A stretch of DNA of 64,000 bases from an uncultured Prevotellaceae bacterium (GCA_900318685.1 ONLL01000021.1:26129-90128); one strand, 5' to 3'; counted from the stretch's first letter, positions 30,111-39,174 are shown. A program made the numbers and translations. Notes: generated by a model not told the origin, from the sequence alone.

Positions 30111-31859
30111 TTATAACTTCAAGTCCTTCTTGATGGCCTCGATCTTCTCCTCAGCAGCCTTCGTGCAGCGCTCATAGCAGCCGGCGCACTTGAACGAGGG
30201 ATCCTTCACCTCCATGTAGAACTTGATCTTAGGCTCAGTGCCGCTGGGGCGCACGCTGACCTTCGTTCCGTCCTCGCAGAACCACTGCAGCACGTTCGAC
30301 GTGTCGGGCATGTTGAGCTTCTCCACGGTGCCGTCGGCCTTGGTGGCCTCCAGGGTCTTGTAGTCCTTCCACAGGCACACCTTCGAGCCACCCAGCTCTT
30401 TCGGAGGATTGGCACGGAAGTCGGCCATCATCTGCTTGATCTCATCGGCACCCGTCTTGCCTGGGCGCACCACGTTGATCGTCACCTCCTTCGAGAATCC
30501 GTACTCAGCATAGATGTCCATCAGCAGGTCGTAGAGCGTCTTGCCGTTGTCCTTGGCCCAGGCGGCAATCTCGCAGATGAGGCAGATAGATGCTGGTGAA
30601 TCCTTGTCCCTGACCTTGTCGAATGGCAGGAATCCGAACGACTCCTCGCCGCCGCCGATGTACTTCTTCACACCCTCCGACACGCGGATCTCGTTGGCTA
30701 TCCACTTGAAGCCAGTGTAGCAGTCGCGCAGCTCCACGCCGTTCTTCTCGGCAATCTTGGCGATGACCTCAGTAGTCACGATTGTCTTCACCAGGAACTC
30801 GTTGCCCTTCAGCTGGCCCAGCTTCTTCTTGTTGGCGATGATATACCAGCAGAACATCATGCAGGTCTGGTTGCCGTTCAGTATCTCCCACTCGCCCTTC
30901 GGGTTGCGGCAGACGATGGCCAGGCGGTCGGCATCCGGGTCACTGGCTATCACCAGGTCGGCATTCAGCTTCGTGCCCAGCTTCATGCCCAGCGTCATGG
31001 CCTCGGCATTCTCAGGATTGGGGCTGACCACGGTGGGGAAGTTTCCGTCAATGACCATCTGCTCAGGCACCACGTGGATATTCTGGAAGCCCCATGAGCG
31101 CAGGGCCATCGGTATGATGACGCGGCCAGTGCCGTGCATGGGCGAGTAGACGATGTTCAGGTCCTTCTGGCGCAGTATCACGTCCTGGTCCACCATAGCC
31201 TCCTTCACGGCCTGGATGTAGTCCCAGTCCATCTCGCCGCCGATGGGAATGATCAGGTCCTTGTTGCCCTCGAACTTCACGTCCTCTATCTTCACCTTCT
31301 GCACCTCGTCGATGATGCCCTTGTCGTGTGGAGCCAGCACCTGGGCACCGTCGTCCCAGTATGCCTTGTAGCCATTATACTCGCGGGGGTTGTGCGAGGC
31401 AGTGACGTTCACACCTGCCTGGCACTTCAGCTGGCGGATAGCGAACGAGATCTCAGGCGTGGGGCGCAGGCTCTCGAAGAGGTACACCTTGATGCCGTTG
31501 GCCGAGAAGATGTCGGCTACAGTCTCAGCAAACATACGGCCGTTGTTACGGCAGTCGTGACCCACCACCACAGCATTCTGCTGTCCAGGGAAGGCCTTCA
31601 GGATATAGTTGGCGAAGCCCTGCGTGGCCATACCCACGATATACTTGTTCATACGGTTCGTGCCGGCACCCATGATGCCACGCAGACCACCCGTGCCAAA
31701 CTCCAGGTTCTGGTAGAAGGCGTCGATGAGGTCCGTCTTGTCGGGATTGTCGAGCATAGCCTGCACTTCCTTACGTGTCTCCTCGTCAAAGGCCGGAGTA
31801 AGCCACTGCTTTGCCAGTGCCTCGCACTGTGCGATGAGTTGAGCGTTGTTTTCCATCAT
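30111..31859 (-). CDS. Phosphoglucomutase/phosphomannomutase family enzyme
   Basis: This is a four-domain alpha-D-phosphohexomutase of 582 residues. The phosphoserine loop is TASHNPREYNGYKAYWDD, the Mg loop is SDPDADRLAIV, the sugar loop is IGGGEESFGFLP and the phosphate loop is RPSGTEPKIKFY. The length and the GGLRGIMGAGTNRMN start fit the long bacterial phosphoglucomutase type (PgcA-like). It interconverts hexose 1- and 6-phosphates for glycogen and cell-envelope sugar nucleotides. It is the first gene of a six-gene leftward run whose later members are envelope proteins. A -7 box is at 31908-31915. Confidence 0.93.
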   Translation of the reverse strand: MMENNAQLIAQCEALAKQWLTPAFDEETRKEVQAMLDNPDKTDLIDAFYQNLEFGTGGLRGIMGAGTNRMNKYIVGMATQGFANYILKAFPGQQNAVVVGHDCRNNGRMFAETVADIFSANGIKVYLFESLRPTPEISFAIRQLKCQAGVNVTASHNPREYNGYKAYWDDGAQVLAPHDKGIIDEVQKVKIEDVKFEGNKDLIIPIGGEMDWDYIQAVKEAMVDQDVILRQKDLNIVYSPMHGTGRVIIPMALRSWGFQNIHVVPEQMVIDGNFPTVVSPNPENAEAMTLGMKLGTKLNADLVIASDPDADRLAIVCRNPKGEWEILNGNQTCMMFCWYIIANKKKLGQLKGNEFLVKTIVTTEVIAKIAEKNGVELRDCYTGFKWIANEIRVSEGVKKYIGGGEESFGFLPFDKVRDKDSPASICLICEIAAWAKDNGKTLYDLLMDIYAEYGFSKEVTINVVRPGKTGADEIKQMMADFRANPPKELGGSKVCLWKDYKTLEATKADGTVEKLNMPDTSNVLQWFCEDGTKVSVRPSGTEPKIKFYMEVKDPSFKCAGCYERCTKAAEEKIEAIKKDLKL

Positions 31860-31907
31860 TCAATGATTTAGCGTTGTTATTAATTTTAGATTTCCGTTAT
31901 TATCTGA

Positions 31908-31915
31908 CAAAGATA
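31908..31915 (-). promoter_or_regulatory. -7 box of the phosphohexomutase operon
   Basis: TATCTTTG on the minus strand, about 48 bases before the start codon at 31859. The rest of 31916-32025 is AT-rich with no gene seen. Confidence 0.65.
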
Positions 31916-32025
31916 CGCATTTTTTTCCAAACCCCGTCACTTCCCACTCCACTTTTTTGTTTTTTTAGCATTACATTTACTCAACATTCGCACATTTCAT
32001 GGAGTCCTAAACTCCAAGGCAACTA

Positions 32026-32060
32026 AAAATCACAAATGATGCACTGATGCACTGATGCAC
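32026..32060. repeat. Left 35-bp inverted repeat bounding the R-M locus, with GATGCACT octamers
   Basis: This arm matches the reverse complement of 39106-39140 at 34 of 35 positions. It includes 2.9 tandem copies of GATGCACT (32038-32060). It lies between the pgm promoter and the 3' end of hsdR. Confidence 0.9.
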
Positions 32061-32139
32061 AATGCACGTCACAGAGACAGGTAATCGCCATTATAGTCCT
32101 TTTCTTACTTTTCATTTCATAACAAGACTATTGTCTTCA

Positions 32140-35100
32140 CTAACCCGTCATTGCAAATCTGAACACTTCGTTGTCCTGCAGCATTGGGCGCTCCGTCACC
32201 TTACGGACATAGTCGCGAACCAGATGGCGCCATTCATTGCCTTTCATACTGAAATAGCGCTCCTGAAACTCTTTCTGACATTCCACCACAATTCTCATAA
32301 TGGTAGTGCCCTCGTATAGTTCCATCATGTTGTGAATCAGCTTGAGCACTTCATTATCGTCCTCAACATGATTGAGCATCGAACCTTGCGGAATGAGCCT
32401 GGCCTCATGACGGGAGTCACGGTGGCTCCTGCCGGCCGCTGGCAGTTTCCCTTCTGTGAGCGTCAGTATCTGTGGGAAGACATTTTCCTCCGTCAGGTGC
32501 AGGAACTTCTTCAAGTAGGCTTTCAGTCGCTCTATCACCTTCTGCTTCTTCTCGCCGCTTTCAGGCAGGAAGGGGTTTGAGGGAGGCAGGATTTGTGCGA
32601 TGCCCGTGCCTGTCTCAGTGACGTAGCCGTCGTCGAAGGCTCGCCTGACAAAGTCCTCCGTCGCTTCGGGCTTCAGGTGCTCCTCGCTGATGATCTGCTC
32701 CAGCTGCTGCTTCTTCTCACGTTCGATGTACTTCTCCCAGTCGACGCCCACGTCCTTGCCTTTCTCAGGAGTCATGCGCTCGATGAACTTCTCGATCAGC
32801 TCGCGCTTGTCGCGCATGTCGGGGCTGGCGTCGATGAGCTTTCTCATCTTGACGATGATCTCCTTGTCCTGGCAGTTCGTGTCGTGATACTGCTGCACCA
32901 GCTCAAGGATGAAGCGTATGTCTATCTGTACCGACTTCACCAGGTCCATCTCAAACACCAGGTCGTCGGTGATGCTCTCGTTGGGGCCTTTAGTGCCTTT
33001 ATGGTGGAACTCCTCGTAGATGGTGTTATACCATCCCTTGTAGTCCTGATACTGCATGTCGCCTATGATGTGGCAGTCGGGAGTGAAGTCGTCGAACACG
33101 CTGAGTATGTTCCTCACGCGCAGTATCTCGCTGAACAGCCGCACGAAGTCCTTCTTCCTGTCCACGTCGATGATGTTGGCCAGCTGCTCCACGGGATATT
33201 CCTGCAGCAGCCGCCCGGCTAGTGCCTCATAAGGCTCATGGTGCTCGCCCTTGGCATCCTCGTAGCCGTTGCTGTAGTAGTCGTCGAAGCTCTTCATGAA
33301 CACGAGGCCAGCAGCATCCTCGTCGCCGAAGATGGACAGGCTCTTGTTGGTGGCTTCTTCCAGATTGCGGAAGCAGACGATGTTGCCGCAGTTCTTCACG
33401 GCATTCAGTATGCGGTTGGTGCGCGAGTAGGCTTGTATCAGGCCGTGCATCTTCAGGTTCTTGTCCACCCAGAGCGTGTTCAGCGTCTTCGCGTCGAAGC
33501 CTGTGAGGAACATGCCCACCACGATGAGCACGTCTATCTCCTTGTTCTTCATCCTGAGCGACACGTCCTTGTAGTAGTTTTGGAACGAGTCGCCCTCGGT
33601 CGAGTAGCTTGTGCCGAACATCGCGTTATAGTCATCGATGGCCCGTTGCAGAGCTTCGCGGCTCTGGCTGTCCAGCCCGCCAGTGCCTTCGGGATTCTCG
33701 CCCTCGCCCTCAAAGCCCCATTCGTCATCGCTCTTGTCGGCCTCGTTGGGGTTGTAGGTGAAGATGGTGGCTATGCGCAGCTGGCGGCTGCCTGGCTCCT
33801 CCATCAGCCGTTTCAGCTCGCGGTAGTACATGATGGCACTCCTCACTGAGTCGACGGCAAAGATCGAGTTGAAGCCGCGTGTCTTCACGCGCTGCTTCTC
33901 CTCCTTGGCGTTCTTCCCCTGACGGATGACCTGCACCACGTTCGTCAGCTGGTTGATGGCATAGACGTCGGCATCCTGCCGGGTGATCTTGTCGAAGTGC
34001 TCCAGCAGGTAGCGCGCCACGATCGCGATGCGGCGAGGGTCGTGCAGGGCCTCGTCGGTGTCGATGCCCCACACCTGCTTCGTGTCGACGTCGCTCTTCA
34101 TGTGCATCGTGCGGCTGTAGTCCACGTGGAAGGGCAGCACGTTCTTGTCACGGATGGCATTGATGATGGTATAGGTGTGCAGCGGCTTCGTGGGCTTGCC
34201 GTCCTTGTCGGGCTCGCCGCCGAAGAGCTGCGCCGTGGTCTTGTATTTGCTGCTCGACGAGGCGTTGACGGCAAAGATGGGCGTGCCTGTAAAGCCGAAG
34301 AGCATGTAGCGTTTCACCCGCCTGACGATGTCCTTGTGCATGTCGCCAAACTGCGAGCGGTGGCACTCGTCGAAGATCATCACGATGTTCTCCTGCTGCA
34401 GCACCTCGCGCAGCTTCTCGTCCTTGTCCCATATCTTGGGCTTCATCAGGTTCGACAGCTTCTGTATCGTGGTGATGATGATGCTCACGGTCGGGTCTTT
34501 CAGCTGCCGCTGCAGGATGCGTGCCGACGAGTTCGAGTTGGCGCAGTCCTTCTCGAAGTTGTCATACTCCTTCATCGTCTGATAGTCCAGGTCCTTGCGG
34601 TCGACCACGAACAGCACCTTCCTCACCTCGTCCATGCGCGAGGCCAGCTGGGCCGTCTTGAACGAGGTCAGCGTCTTGCCCGAGCCCGTGGTGTGCCAGA
34701 TGTAGCCGCCAGCGCGGATAGTGCCCTGCCAGCGGTTGTTGATGGCGGTCTTGATGCGCAGCAGGATCTTCTCCGTCGCGGCTATCTGGTAGGGGCGCAT
34801 CACCAGCAGCTGCTTGTCCACGTTGAACACGCAGTATTTCGTCAGGATGTTGAGGATGGTGTGCTTGGCAAAGAACGTCGTGGTGAAGTCGCGAAGGTCG
34901 CAGAGCAGCGTGTTCTCCTGATCCGTCCAGTACGAGGTAAACTCAAACGTGTTGCCGTCGGTTCTCCCTCTGCGCTGAGCGGGATTTGCAATCCCACTCT
35001 CTTTCTCCTTGGCATAGCGCGTGGTGTTAGAGTAGTATTTCGTCTCCGTGCCGTTCGAGATGACGAATATCTGCACGAAGTCGAACATTGCACGGCCTGC

Positions 35101-35664
35101 CCAGAAGCTCTCGCGCACATAGCGGTCTATCTGATTGAACGCCTCACGGATGTCGTTGCCACGCTTCTTCAGCTCCACGTGCACTAGCGGCAGGCCGTTC
35201 ACCAGTATGGTCATGTCGTAGCGGTTTTTGTGCGCTCCCTCCACCGTGTACTGGTTCATCACCTGCAGGCGGTTATTGTAGACGTTTGTATTGTCTATCA
35301 GCTTGATGTTCTTCATCAGGCCGCTGTCCAGCCGGAGGTTCAGTATGTAGCCCTTGCCCTGCAGCATCTCCGTCTTGTCCTCGATGGTCATCTGCTCATT
35401 CGAGATCATAGGCAGCAGACGGCTCCACTCGCTGTCCGAGAGCGCGATGTCGTTGAGCAGCTCCAGCTGGCGGCGCAGGTTGCGCAGCAGCCCCGCCTCG
35501 TCCTTCACCTTTGCATACTCGTAGCCCTGGCTCATCAGCTGCTGGATGAAGTCACGCTCCAGCGCCGCCTCGCTCTGGTAGCCTTCAGGCCCACGGGGCG
35601 GCACCTCGTAGTGTGCCATCACCGTCTGGTGCTCCTGCTCGATGATGATTTTGTAGTCGTCCAT
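32140..35664 (-). CDS. hsdR: Type I restriction enzyme R subunit (HsdR)
   Basis: HsdR is the translocase and nuclease of a type I restriction system. The N-terminal PD-(D/E)xK nuclease is seen around VNGLPLVHVELKKRG (Glu-x-Lys). The helicase motor follows with Walker A TGSGKTLTSF, DECHRSQFGD (motif II) and LFGFTGTPIFA (motif III), and the second RecA fold has VVGMFLTGFDAKTLN and AYSRTNRI. A C-terminal helical domain would contact HsdM. I chose the ATG at 35664 (MDDYKIII), giving 1174 residues. The longer frame runs into the promoter of the divergent antitoxin gene. No -7 box is evident between 35665 and 35735 on this strand. Confidence 0.95.
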   Translation of the reverse strand: MDDYKIIIEQEHQTVMAHYEVPPRGPEGYQSEAALERDFIQQLMSQGYEYAKVKDEAGLLRNLRRQLELLNDIALSDSEWSRLLPMISNEQMTIEDKTEMLQGKGYILNLRLDSGLMKNIKLIDNTNVYNNRLQVMNQYTVEGAHKNRYDMTILVNGLPLVHVELKKRGNDIREAFNQIDRYVRESFWAGRAMFDFVQIFVISNGTETKYYSNTTRYAKEKESGIANPAQRRGRTDGNTFEFTSYWTDQENTLLCDLRDFTTTFFAKHTILNILTKYCVFNVDKQLLVMRPYQIAATEKILLRIKTAINNRWQGTIRAGGYIWHTTGSGKTLTSFKTAQLASRMDEVRKVLFVVDRKDLDYQTMKEYDNFEKDCANSNSSARILQRQLKDPTVSIIITTIQKLSNLMKPKIWDKDEKLREVLQQENIVMIFDECHRSQFGDMHKDIVRRVKRYMLFGFTGTPIFAVNASSSSKYKTTAQLFGGEPDKDGKPTKPLHTYTIINAIRDKNVLPFHVDYSRTMHMKSDVDTKQVWGIDTDEALHDPRRIAIVARYLLEHFDKITRQDADVYAINQLTNVVQVIRQGKNAKEEKQRVKTRGFNSIFAVDSVRSAIMYYRELKRLMEEPGSRQLRIATIFTYNPNEADKSDDEWGFEGEGENPEGTGGLDSQSREALQRAIDDYNAMFGTSYSTEGDSFQNYYKDVSLRMKNKEIDVLIVVGMFLTGFDAKTLNTLWVDKNLKMHGLIQAYSRTNRILNAVKNCGNIVCFRNLEEATNKSLSIFGDEDAAGLVFMKSFDDYYSNGYEDAKGEHHEPYEALAGRLLQEYPVEQLANIIDVDRKKDFVRLFSEILRVRNILSVFDDFTPDCHIIGDMQYQDYKGWYNTIYEEFHHKGTKGPNESITDDLVFEMDLVKSVQIDIRFILELVQQYHDTNCQDKEIIVKMRKLIDASPDMRDKRELIEKFIERMTPEKGKDVGVDWEKYIEREKKQQLEQIISEEHLKPEATEDFVRRAFDDGYVTETGTGIAQILPPSNPFLPESGEKKQKVIERLKAYLKKFLHLTEENVFPQILTLTEGKLPAAGRSHRDSRHEARLIPQGSMLNHVEDDNEVLKLIHNMMELYEGTTIMRIVVECQKEFQERYFSMKGNEWRHLVRDYVRKVTERPMLQDNEVFRFAMTG

Positions 35665-35684
35665 ATTATTTTTTTGTAATTTAC

Positions 35685-35714
35685 TTGTTATTTCAGAAAT
35701 TATGCTTAACTTTG
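35685..35714 (+). promoter_or_regulatory. Promoter of the toxin-antitoxin pair
   Basis: TTG at 35685-35687 and TAACTTTG at 35707-35714, 22 bases before the antitoxin ATG. Confidence 0.65.
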
Positions 35715-35735
35715 CAGCGAAATTAAACATTTGAA

Positions 35736-35981
35736 ATGATGACAGCAGTACAACTCAACGCAATGAACACCGAACTATGGCAGAGCATTGGAGCCATAGC
35801 CGACAGTGAGCCGCTGATGAAGCGTCTGACCCGATATGCCAAGAAATTAGTGAAAGAGAAGCATGACCCTACGCTCATGACGAAGGAAGAATTTTTTGCA
35901 AAGATAGAGCGTGCAGAAGAACAACCCGGCAAGCGTTTTGCAACTGTTGAAGAACTCGACAAGTACATCCGCAGTCTATGA
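35736..35981 (+). CDS. Antitoxin partner of a YoeB-type toxin
   Basis: This 81-residue, highly charged protein (LTRYAKKLVKEKHDPTLMTK, then KIERAEEQPGKRFATVEELD) is encoded directly before a YoeB-like toxin with an ATGA overlap at 35978-35981. The C-terminal half fits the toxin-wrapping tail of small antitoxins. The N-terminus has no clear DNA-binding fold that I recognise. The role is inferred from position and size. The pair is on the strand opposite to the surrounding hsd genes. Confidence 0.78.
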   Translation: MMTAVQLNAMNTELWQSIGAIADSEPLMKRLTRYAKKLVKEKHDPTLMTKEEFFAKIERAEEQPGKRFATVEELDKYIRSL

Positions 35982-36256
35982 GCAAATACACGGTCATCAT
36001 CAAGGAAGAAGCACTGGCCGACTTGAGAAAACTTCTTAAATATGAGCCTAAGGCTTACAATAAGGCTCTGAGGTTTATCGGCGAGCTTTACGACCATCCT
36101 AAGACAGGGCTGGGTCACCCTGAGCCACTGAAGGGGAAGCCCGAAGGGCGATGGAGCCGCGAAATCACAAGAAAGCATAGACTTATCTACAGCATTTTTG
36201 AAACAGAAGTCCATGTCGACGTGCTTGCGGCCTATGGCAATTATGATGACAAGTGA
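35978..36256 (+). CDS. YoeB/Txe-family mRNA interferase toxin
   Basis: YoeB toxins bind the ribosome and cut mRNA in the A site. This 92-residue protein has the diagnostic TGLGHPEPLKG (catalytic Glu), GRWSREI and KHRLIYSI (catalytic Arg). The C-terminus reads AAYGNYDDK, where the family has a His-Tyr end (CRYHY in E. coli YoeB; AYGHY in relatives as I recall). The catalytic His is therefore Asn here, which may weaken the enzyme. It ends eight bases before the 3' end of hsdS, which converges on it. Confidence 0.85.
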   Translation: MSKYTVIIKEEALADLRKLLKYEPKAYNKALRFIGELYDHPKTGLGHPEPLKGKPEGRWSREITRKHRLIYSIFETEVHVDVLAAYGNYDDK

Positions 36257-36264
36257 TTTCATTC

Positions 36265-37377
36265 TTATTCAAACGTCAATAGCTTATTCCTGTAGTACTC
36301 ATATTGCTTCTCACGCTGAGCCAGCTGAGATTCTAAGTTCGTGATGGAGGACTCGAACGTGTCGAGGATGGATACTATGCGATGCTGCTCAGGAAGAGGT
36401 GGTAATGGAATTGGGGTGTCCTTTATCTGATTTATTGTATAATGCGCTATCGTAGCATCATGGGTTATTTTCTTTATATACAACTTAAAATCTGTTGATA
36501 AAAAATAGTGGTATAAATATTTCGGTATTATTGATGTGCATTTATGAATACAAATCAAATCTGCATCCTTAACAAATAGAGGGCTATTGTCTTTTTTAAG
36601 ATATGGTATACCTATAGAGCCACCACCCGTTACTAAAATATCACCTTCTTTTATTTTATCAGACTTGCTGGACAACTCTTCATAAAGTGATTGAGAAATA
36701 TATGCTTCTCCTCTAGGATTTATAACTCCATTATGATATGACATAATATCACTTGATCTCCAAAATGGAACACCCGAATCTTGCCATTGATCTTTGAAAA
36801 CTCGAGGACACGAGAACACTTTTGTTAACTCTCCAATTTTATTCTCTGTCCATTGCTCATTTGAGAATAAACAGCAACGATAATACTCATACTGCTTGCG
36901 ACGCTGAGCGATTAGCTCTTTCAGGTTGTCGATGGAAGCGGTGAAGGTGTCGAGGATGCCAACAATGCGCTGCTGCTCAGAGAGGGAGGGGAGGGCAACA
37001 GGAAAACTAATTAACATTGGTTTCCTTATTGAAGCTGCTGTTGACTTATAAGACTTTTGCTCGATGTATGCCCCGAAATTCTCAAATAAATAATAATACA
37101 AATATCTACCTGCAACTTCTCTTGAAACCGGATGAACTCTATAGGTTCTTTGGTGCAGGCCGTATTTCCCATTTACATAATGAAAAATCTCTCCAATGCC
37201 ACCTTCTCCAGGTATAAGGATCGCTTCTTCGTCATATAAATAGGAATTAATCTTAAGAACATCTTTTGATCTGACATAAAACGGGTATTTGCCATTATCA
37301 CATGCATCTTCTCGATTATTAGAGCCTGTTCCTATGTCACTTATTTCACCTAACTTCTTCCACTCCACCATACTCAC
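36265..37377 (-). CDS. hsdS: Type I restriction-modification specificity subunit (HsdS)
   Basis: HsdS determines the two-part DNA target of the methylase and nuclease. This 370-residue protein has two target-recognition domains, each followed by a conserved helical spacer. The first spacer is LPSLSEQQRIVGILDTF...LIAQRRKQYEYYR and the second is LPPLPEQHRIVSILDTF...QLAQREKQYEYYR. The recognition domains (about 36400-36850 and 36990-37370) are clearly richer in A/T than the neighbouring genes, as is common when such domains are exchanged between strains. The start overlaps the hsdM stop by four bases. Confidence 0.94.
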   Translation of the reverse strand: MSMVEWKKLGEISDIGTGSNNREDACDNGKYPFYVRSKDVLKINSYLYDEEAILIPGEGGIGEIFHYVNGKYGLHQRTYRVHPVSREVAGRYLYYYLFENFGAYIEQKSYKSTAASIRKPMLISFPVALPSLSEQQRIVGILDTFTASIDNLKELIAQRRKQYEYYRCCLFSNEQWTENKIGELTKVFSCPRVFKDQWQDSGVPFWRSSDIMSYHNGVINPRGEAYISQSLYEELSSKSDKIKEGDILVTGGGSIGIPYLKKDNSPLFVKDADLICIHKCTSIIPKYLYHYFLSTDFKLYIKKITHDATIAHYTINQIKDTPIPLPPLPEQHRIVSILDTFESSITNLESQLAQREKQYEYYRNKLLTFE

Positions 37378-38933
37378 CCCTCCATTTCTTGAATGATTGC
37401 CTCAATCTTCTTATTCAACTCATACCCCTCCGCAATCAGCCCCTCCAGCTTGGCGTTCACCTCCTTGATGTCAATGGCCTCGCGGGTGTCCTCCTGCTCC
37501 ACATAGCTGGAGACGCTGAGGTTGGCATCGTTCTCGAGAATGGCATCGCAGGTGACCAGCTTCGCCAGATAGTCCACATCACGACGGTCGGCAAAGAGCT
37601 GCATGATCTTGTCCTGATGCTCAGGCAGCAGCACGTTCTTGTTGCCGTCCTTCTGGAAGAGCTTGCTGGCATCGATAAAGAGCACGGAGGCATCAGCCCT
37701 GGCACTCTTTTTCAGCACGATGATGCAGGTGGCTATGCTCACACCATAGAAGAGGTTCTGAGGCAACTGGATGACGCAGTCTACGAAGTTGTTCTTGATG
37801 AGATACTGACGAATCTTCCTCTCGTCGCCGCCACGATAAAGCACACCAGGGAACTCTACGATGGCAGCCGTGCCCTGCTCACTGAGGTGCCACAGCATGT
37901 GCATGGTGAAGGCAAGGTCGGCAGCACTCTTGGGAGCCAGCACGCCAGCAGGGGCATAGCGAGGGTCGTTGATGAGGATCGAGTTGTCCTTGCCCTCCCA
38001 CTTCAGCGAGTAAGGAGGATTCGAGACGATGGCATCGAACGGGGCATCCTGCATGTGCTGGGGCTTCAGCAGCGTGTCCTCCAGACGGATGTCGAAGTTG
38101 TCGAAGTTCACGTTGTGCAGGAACATGTTGATGCGGCAGAGGTTGTAGGTGGTGGGGTTCACCTCCTGCCCGAAGTACTTCAAGTTGGGATTCTCACGGC
38201 CCACGGTCTTTGCAAATTTCAGCAGCAGCGAGCCTGAGCCACAGGCAGGGTCGTAGACCTTCTGAATGTTGGGGTTGCGCCATGAGGCCAGACGTGCCAG
38301 CAGCTCGCTGACCTGCTGGGGCGTAAAGAACTCGCCGCCGCTCTTGCCGGCCTCCGAGGCATACATCTGCATCAGAAACTCGTAGGTGTCGCCGAAGGTG
38401 TCGTTGTCCGTGTCGTTGTAGCGGCTGCCCAGGTTCATCGTGGCCACCGTGCGCAGCACCTTCGCCAGCAGCTGGTTGCGCTTGATGACGGTGGAGCCCA
38501 GTGCCTGGCTGTCGACGGAGAAGTCGCTGAACAGGCCACGCAGGTCGTCCTCCGAGGGCGTGCCCACGGCCGATGCCTCGATCGAGCGGAAGATGGCAGT
38601 GAGGTGCTCGTTGAGGTTCTCGTCGCTCTCGGCAGTCTTCACCACGTTCTCAAACAGCTGCGAGGGCAGGATGAAATAGCCCTTCTCCTCCACCATCTTA
38701 CGGCGGATTCGCTCGGCCATCTCGTCGCTGATCTCAGCATAGTTGAAGTCAGGCTGCCCAGCCTCTGCCATCAGCTGATGGATATAGTCGCAGATGTTCT
38801 CAGAGATAAAGCGATAGAAAATCGAGCCCAGGACGTAGGCTTTGAACTCCCAGCCGTCCACGCTACCACGCAGGTCGTTGGCTATCTTCCATATTGTCTT
38901 GTGCAGTTCAGCACGTTCTTGCATTGTAGGCAT
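37374..38933 (-). CDS. hsdM: Type I restriction-modification DNA methyltransferase (HsdM)
   Basis: HsdM methylates adenine in the sequence chosen by HsdS. This 519-residue protein has the N-terminal helical HsdM domain (MQERAELHKTIWKIANDLRG), the SAM motif I DPACGSGSLLLKF and the catalytic motif IV SNPPYSLKW of N6-adenine methylases. It opens the hsdM-hsdS unit, and a -7 box lies at 38956-38963. The annotated ATG at 38933 could instead be the fourth codon (38924); both are in frame. Confidence 0.95.
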   Translation of the reverse strand: MPTMQERAELHKTIWKIANDLRGSVDGWEFKAYVLGSIFYRFISENICDYIHQLMAEAGQPDFNYAEISDEMAERIRRKMVEEKGYFILPSQLFENVVKTAESDENLNEHLTAIFRSIEASAVGTPSEDDLRGLFSDFSVDSQALGSTVIKRNQLLAKVLRTVATMNLGSRYNDTDNDTFGDTYEFLMQMYASEAGKSGGEFFTPQQVSELLARLASWRNPNIQKVYDPACGSGSLLLKFAKTVGRENPNLKYFGQEVNPTTYNLCRINMFLHNVNFDNFDIRLEDTLLKPQHMQDAPFDAIVSNPPYSLKWEGKDNSILINDPRYAPAGVLAPKSAADLAFTMHMLWHLSEQGTAAIVEFPGVLYRGGDERKIRQYLIKNNFVDCVIQLPQNLFYGVSIATCIIVLKKSARADASVLFIDASKLFQKDGNKNVLLPEHQDKIMQLFADRRDVDYLAKLVTCDAILENDANLSVSSYVEQEDTREAIDIKEVNAKLEGLIAEGYELNKKIEAIIQEMEG

Positions 38934-38955
38934 ATATCTTTATTCTTTTCGGGTA

Positions 38956-38983
38956 CAAAGTTACGAATAAGTGAGCGAAATGC
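38956..38983 (-). promoter_or_regulatory. hsdM promoter with recurring 19-bp module
   Basis: TAACTTTG on the minus strand at 38963-38956. Directly upstream is GCATTTCGCTCACTTATTC (38983-38965 on the minus strand). The same 19-mer occurs at 39046-39064 and, with one extra T, in the ADH promoter at 39780-39799. Confidence 0.7.
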
Positions 38984-39045
38984 AAAATAAAACATGATTT
39001 ATTTTCATTTCCGAACGAAAGTAACTTCGGCGAAGCCAGAGTGGC

Positions 39046-39064
39046 GAATAAGTGAGCGAAATGC
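39046..39064. repeat. Second copy of the 19-bp promoter module
   Basis: GAATAAGTGAGCGAAATGC is identical to 38965-38983 but is not followed by a clear -7 box. Confidence 0.75.
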
Positions 39065-39105
39065 GTCTCCCATGTTCAACGGAATGTAGTACAGTCCACA
39101 CAACA

Positions 39106-39140
39106 GTGCATCAGTGCATCAGTGCATCATTTGCGATTTT
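39106..39140. repeat. Right 35-bp inverted repeat bounding the R-M locus
   Basis: This is the reverse complement of 32026-32060 with a single mismatch. It contains octamers of the AGTGCATC family in reverse orientation to the copies at 39276-39346. Confidence 0.9.
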
Positions 39141-39174
39141 CATTTTTCGAATGGTGGAGGGGTTGTGCATCATT

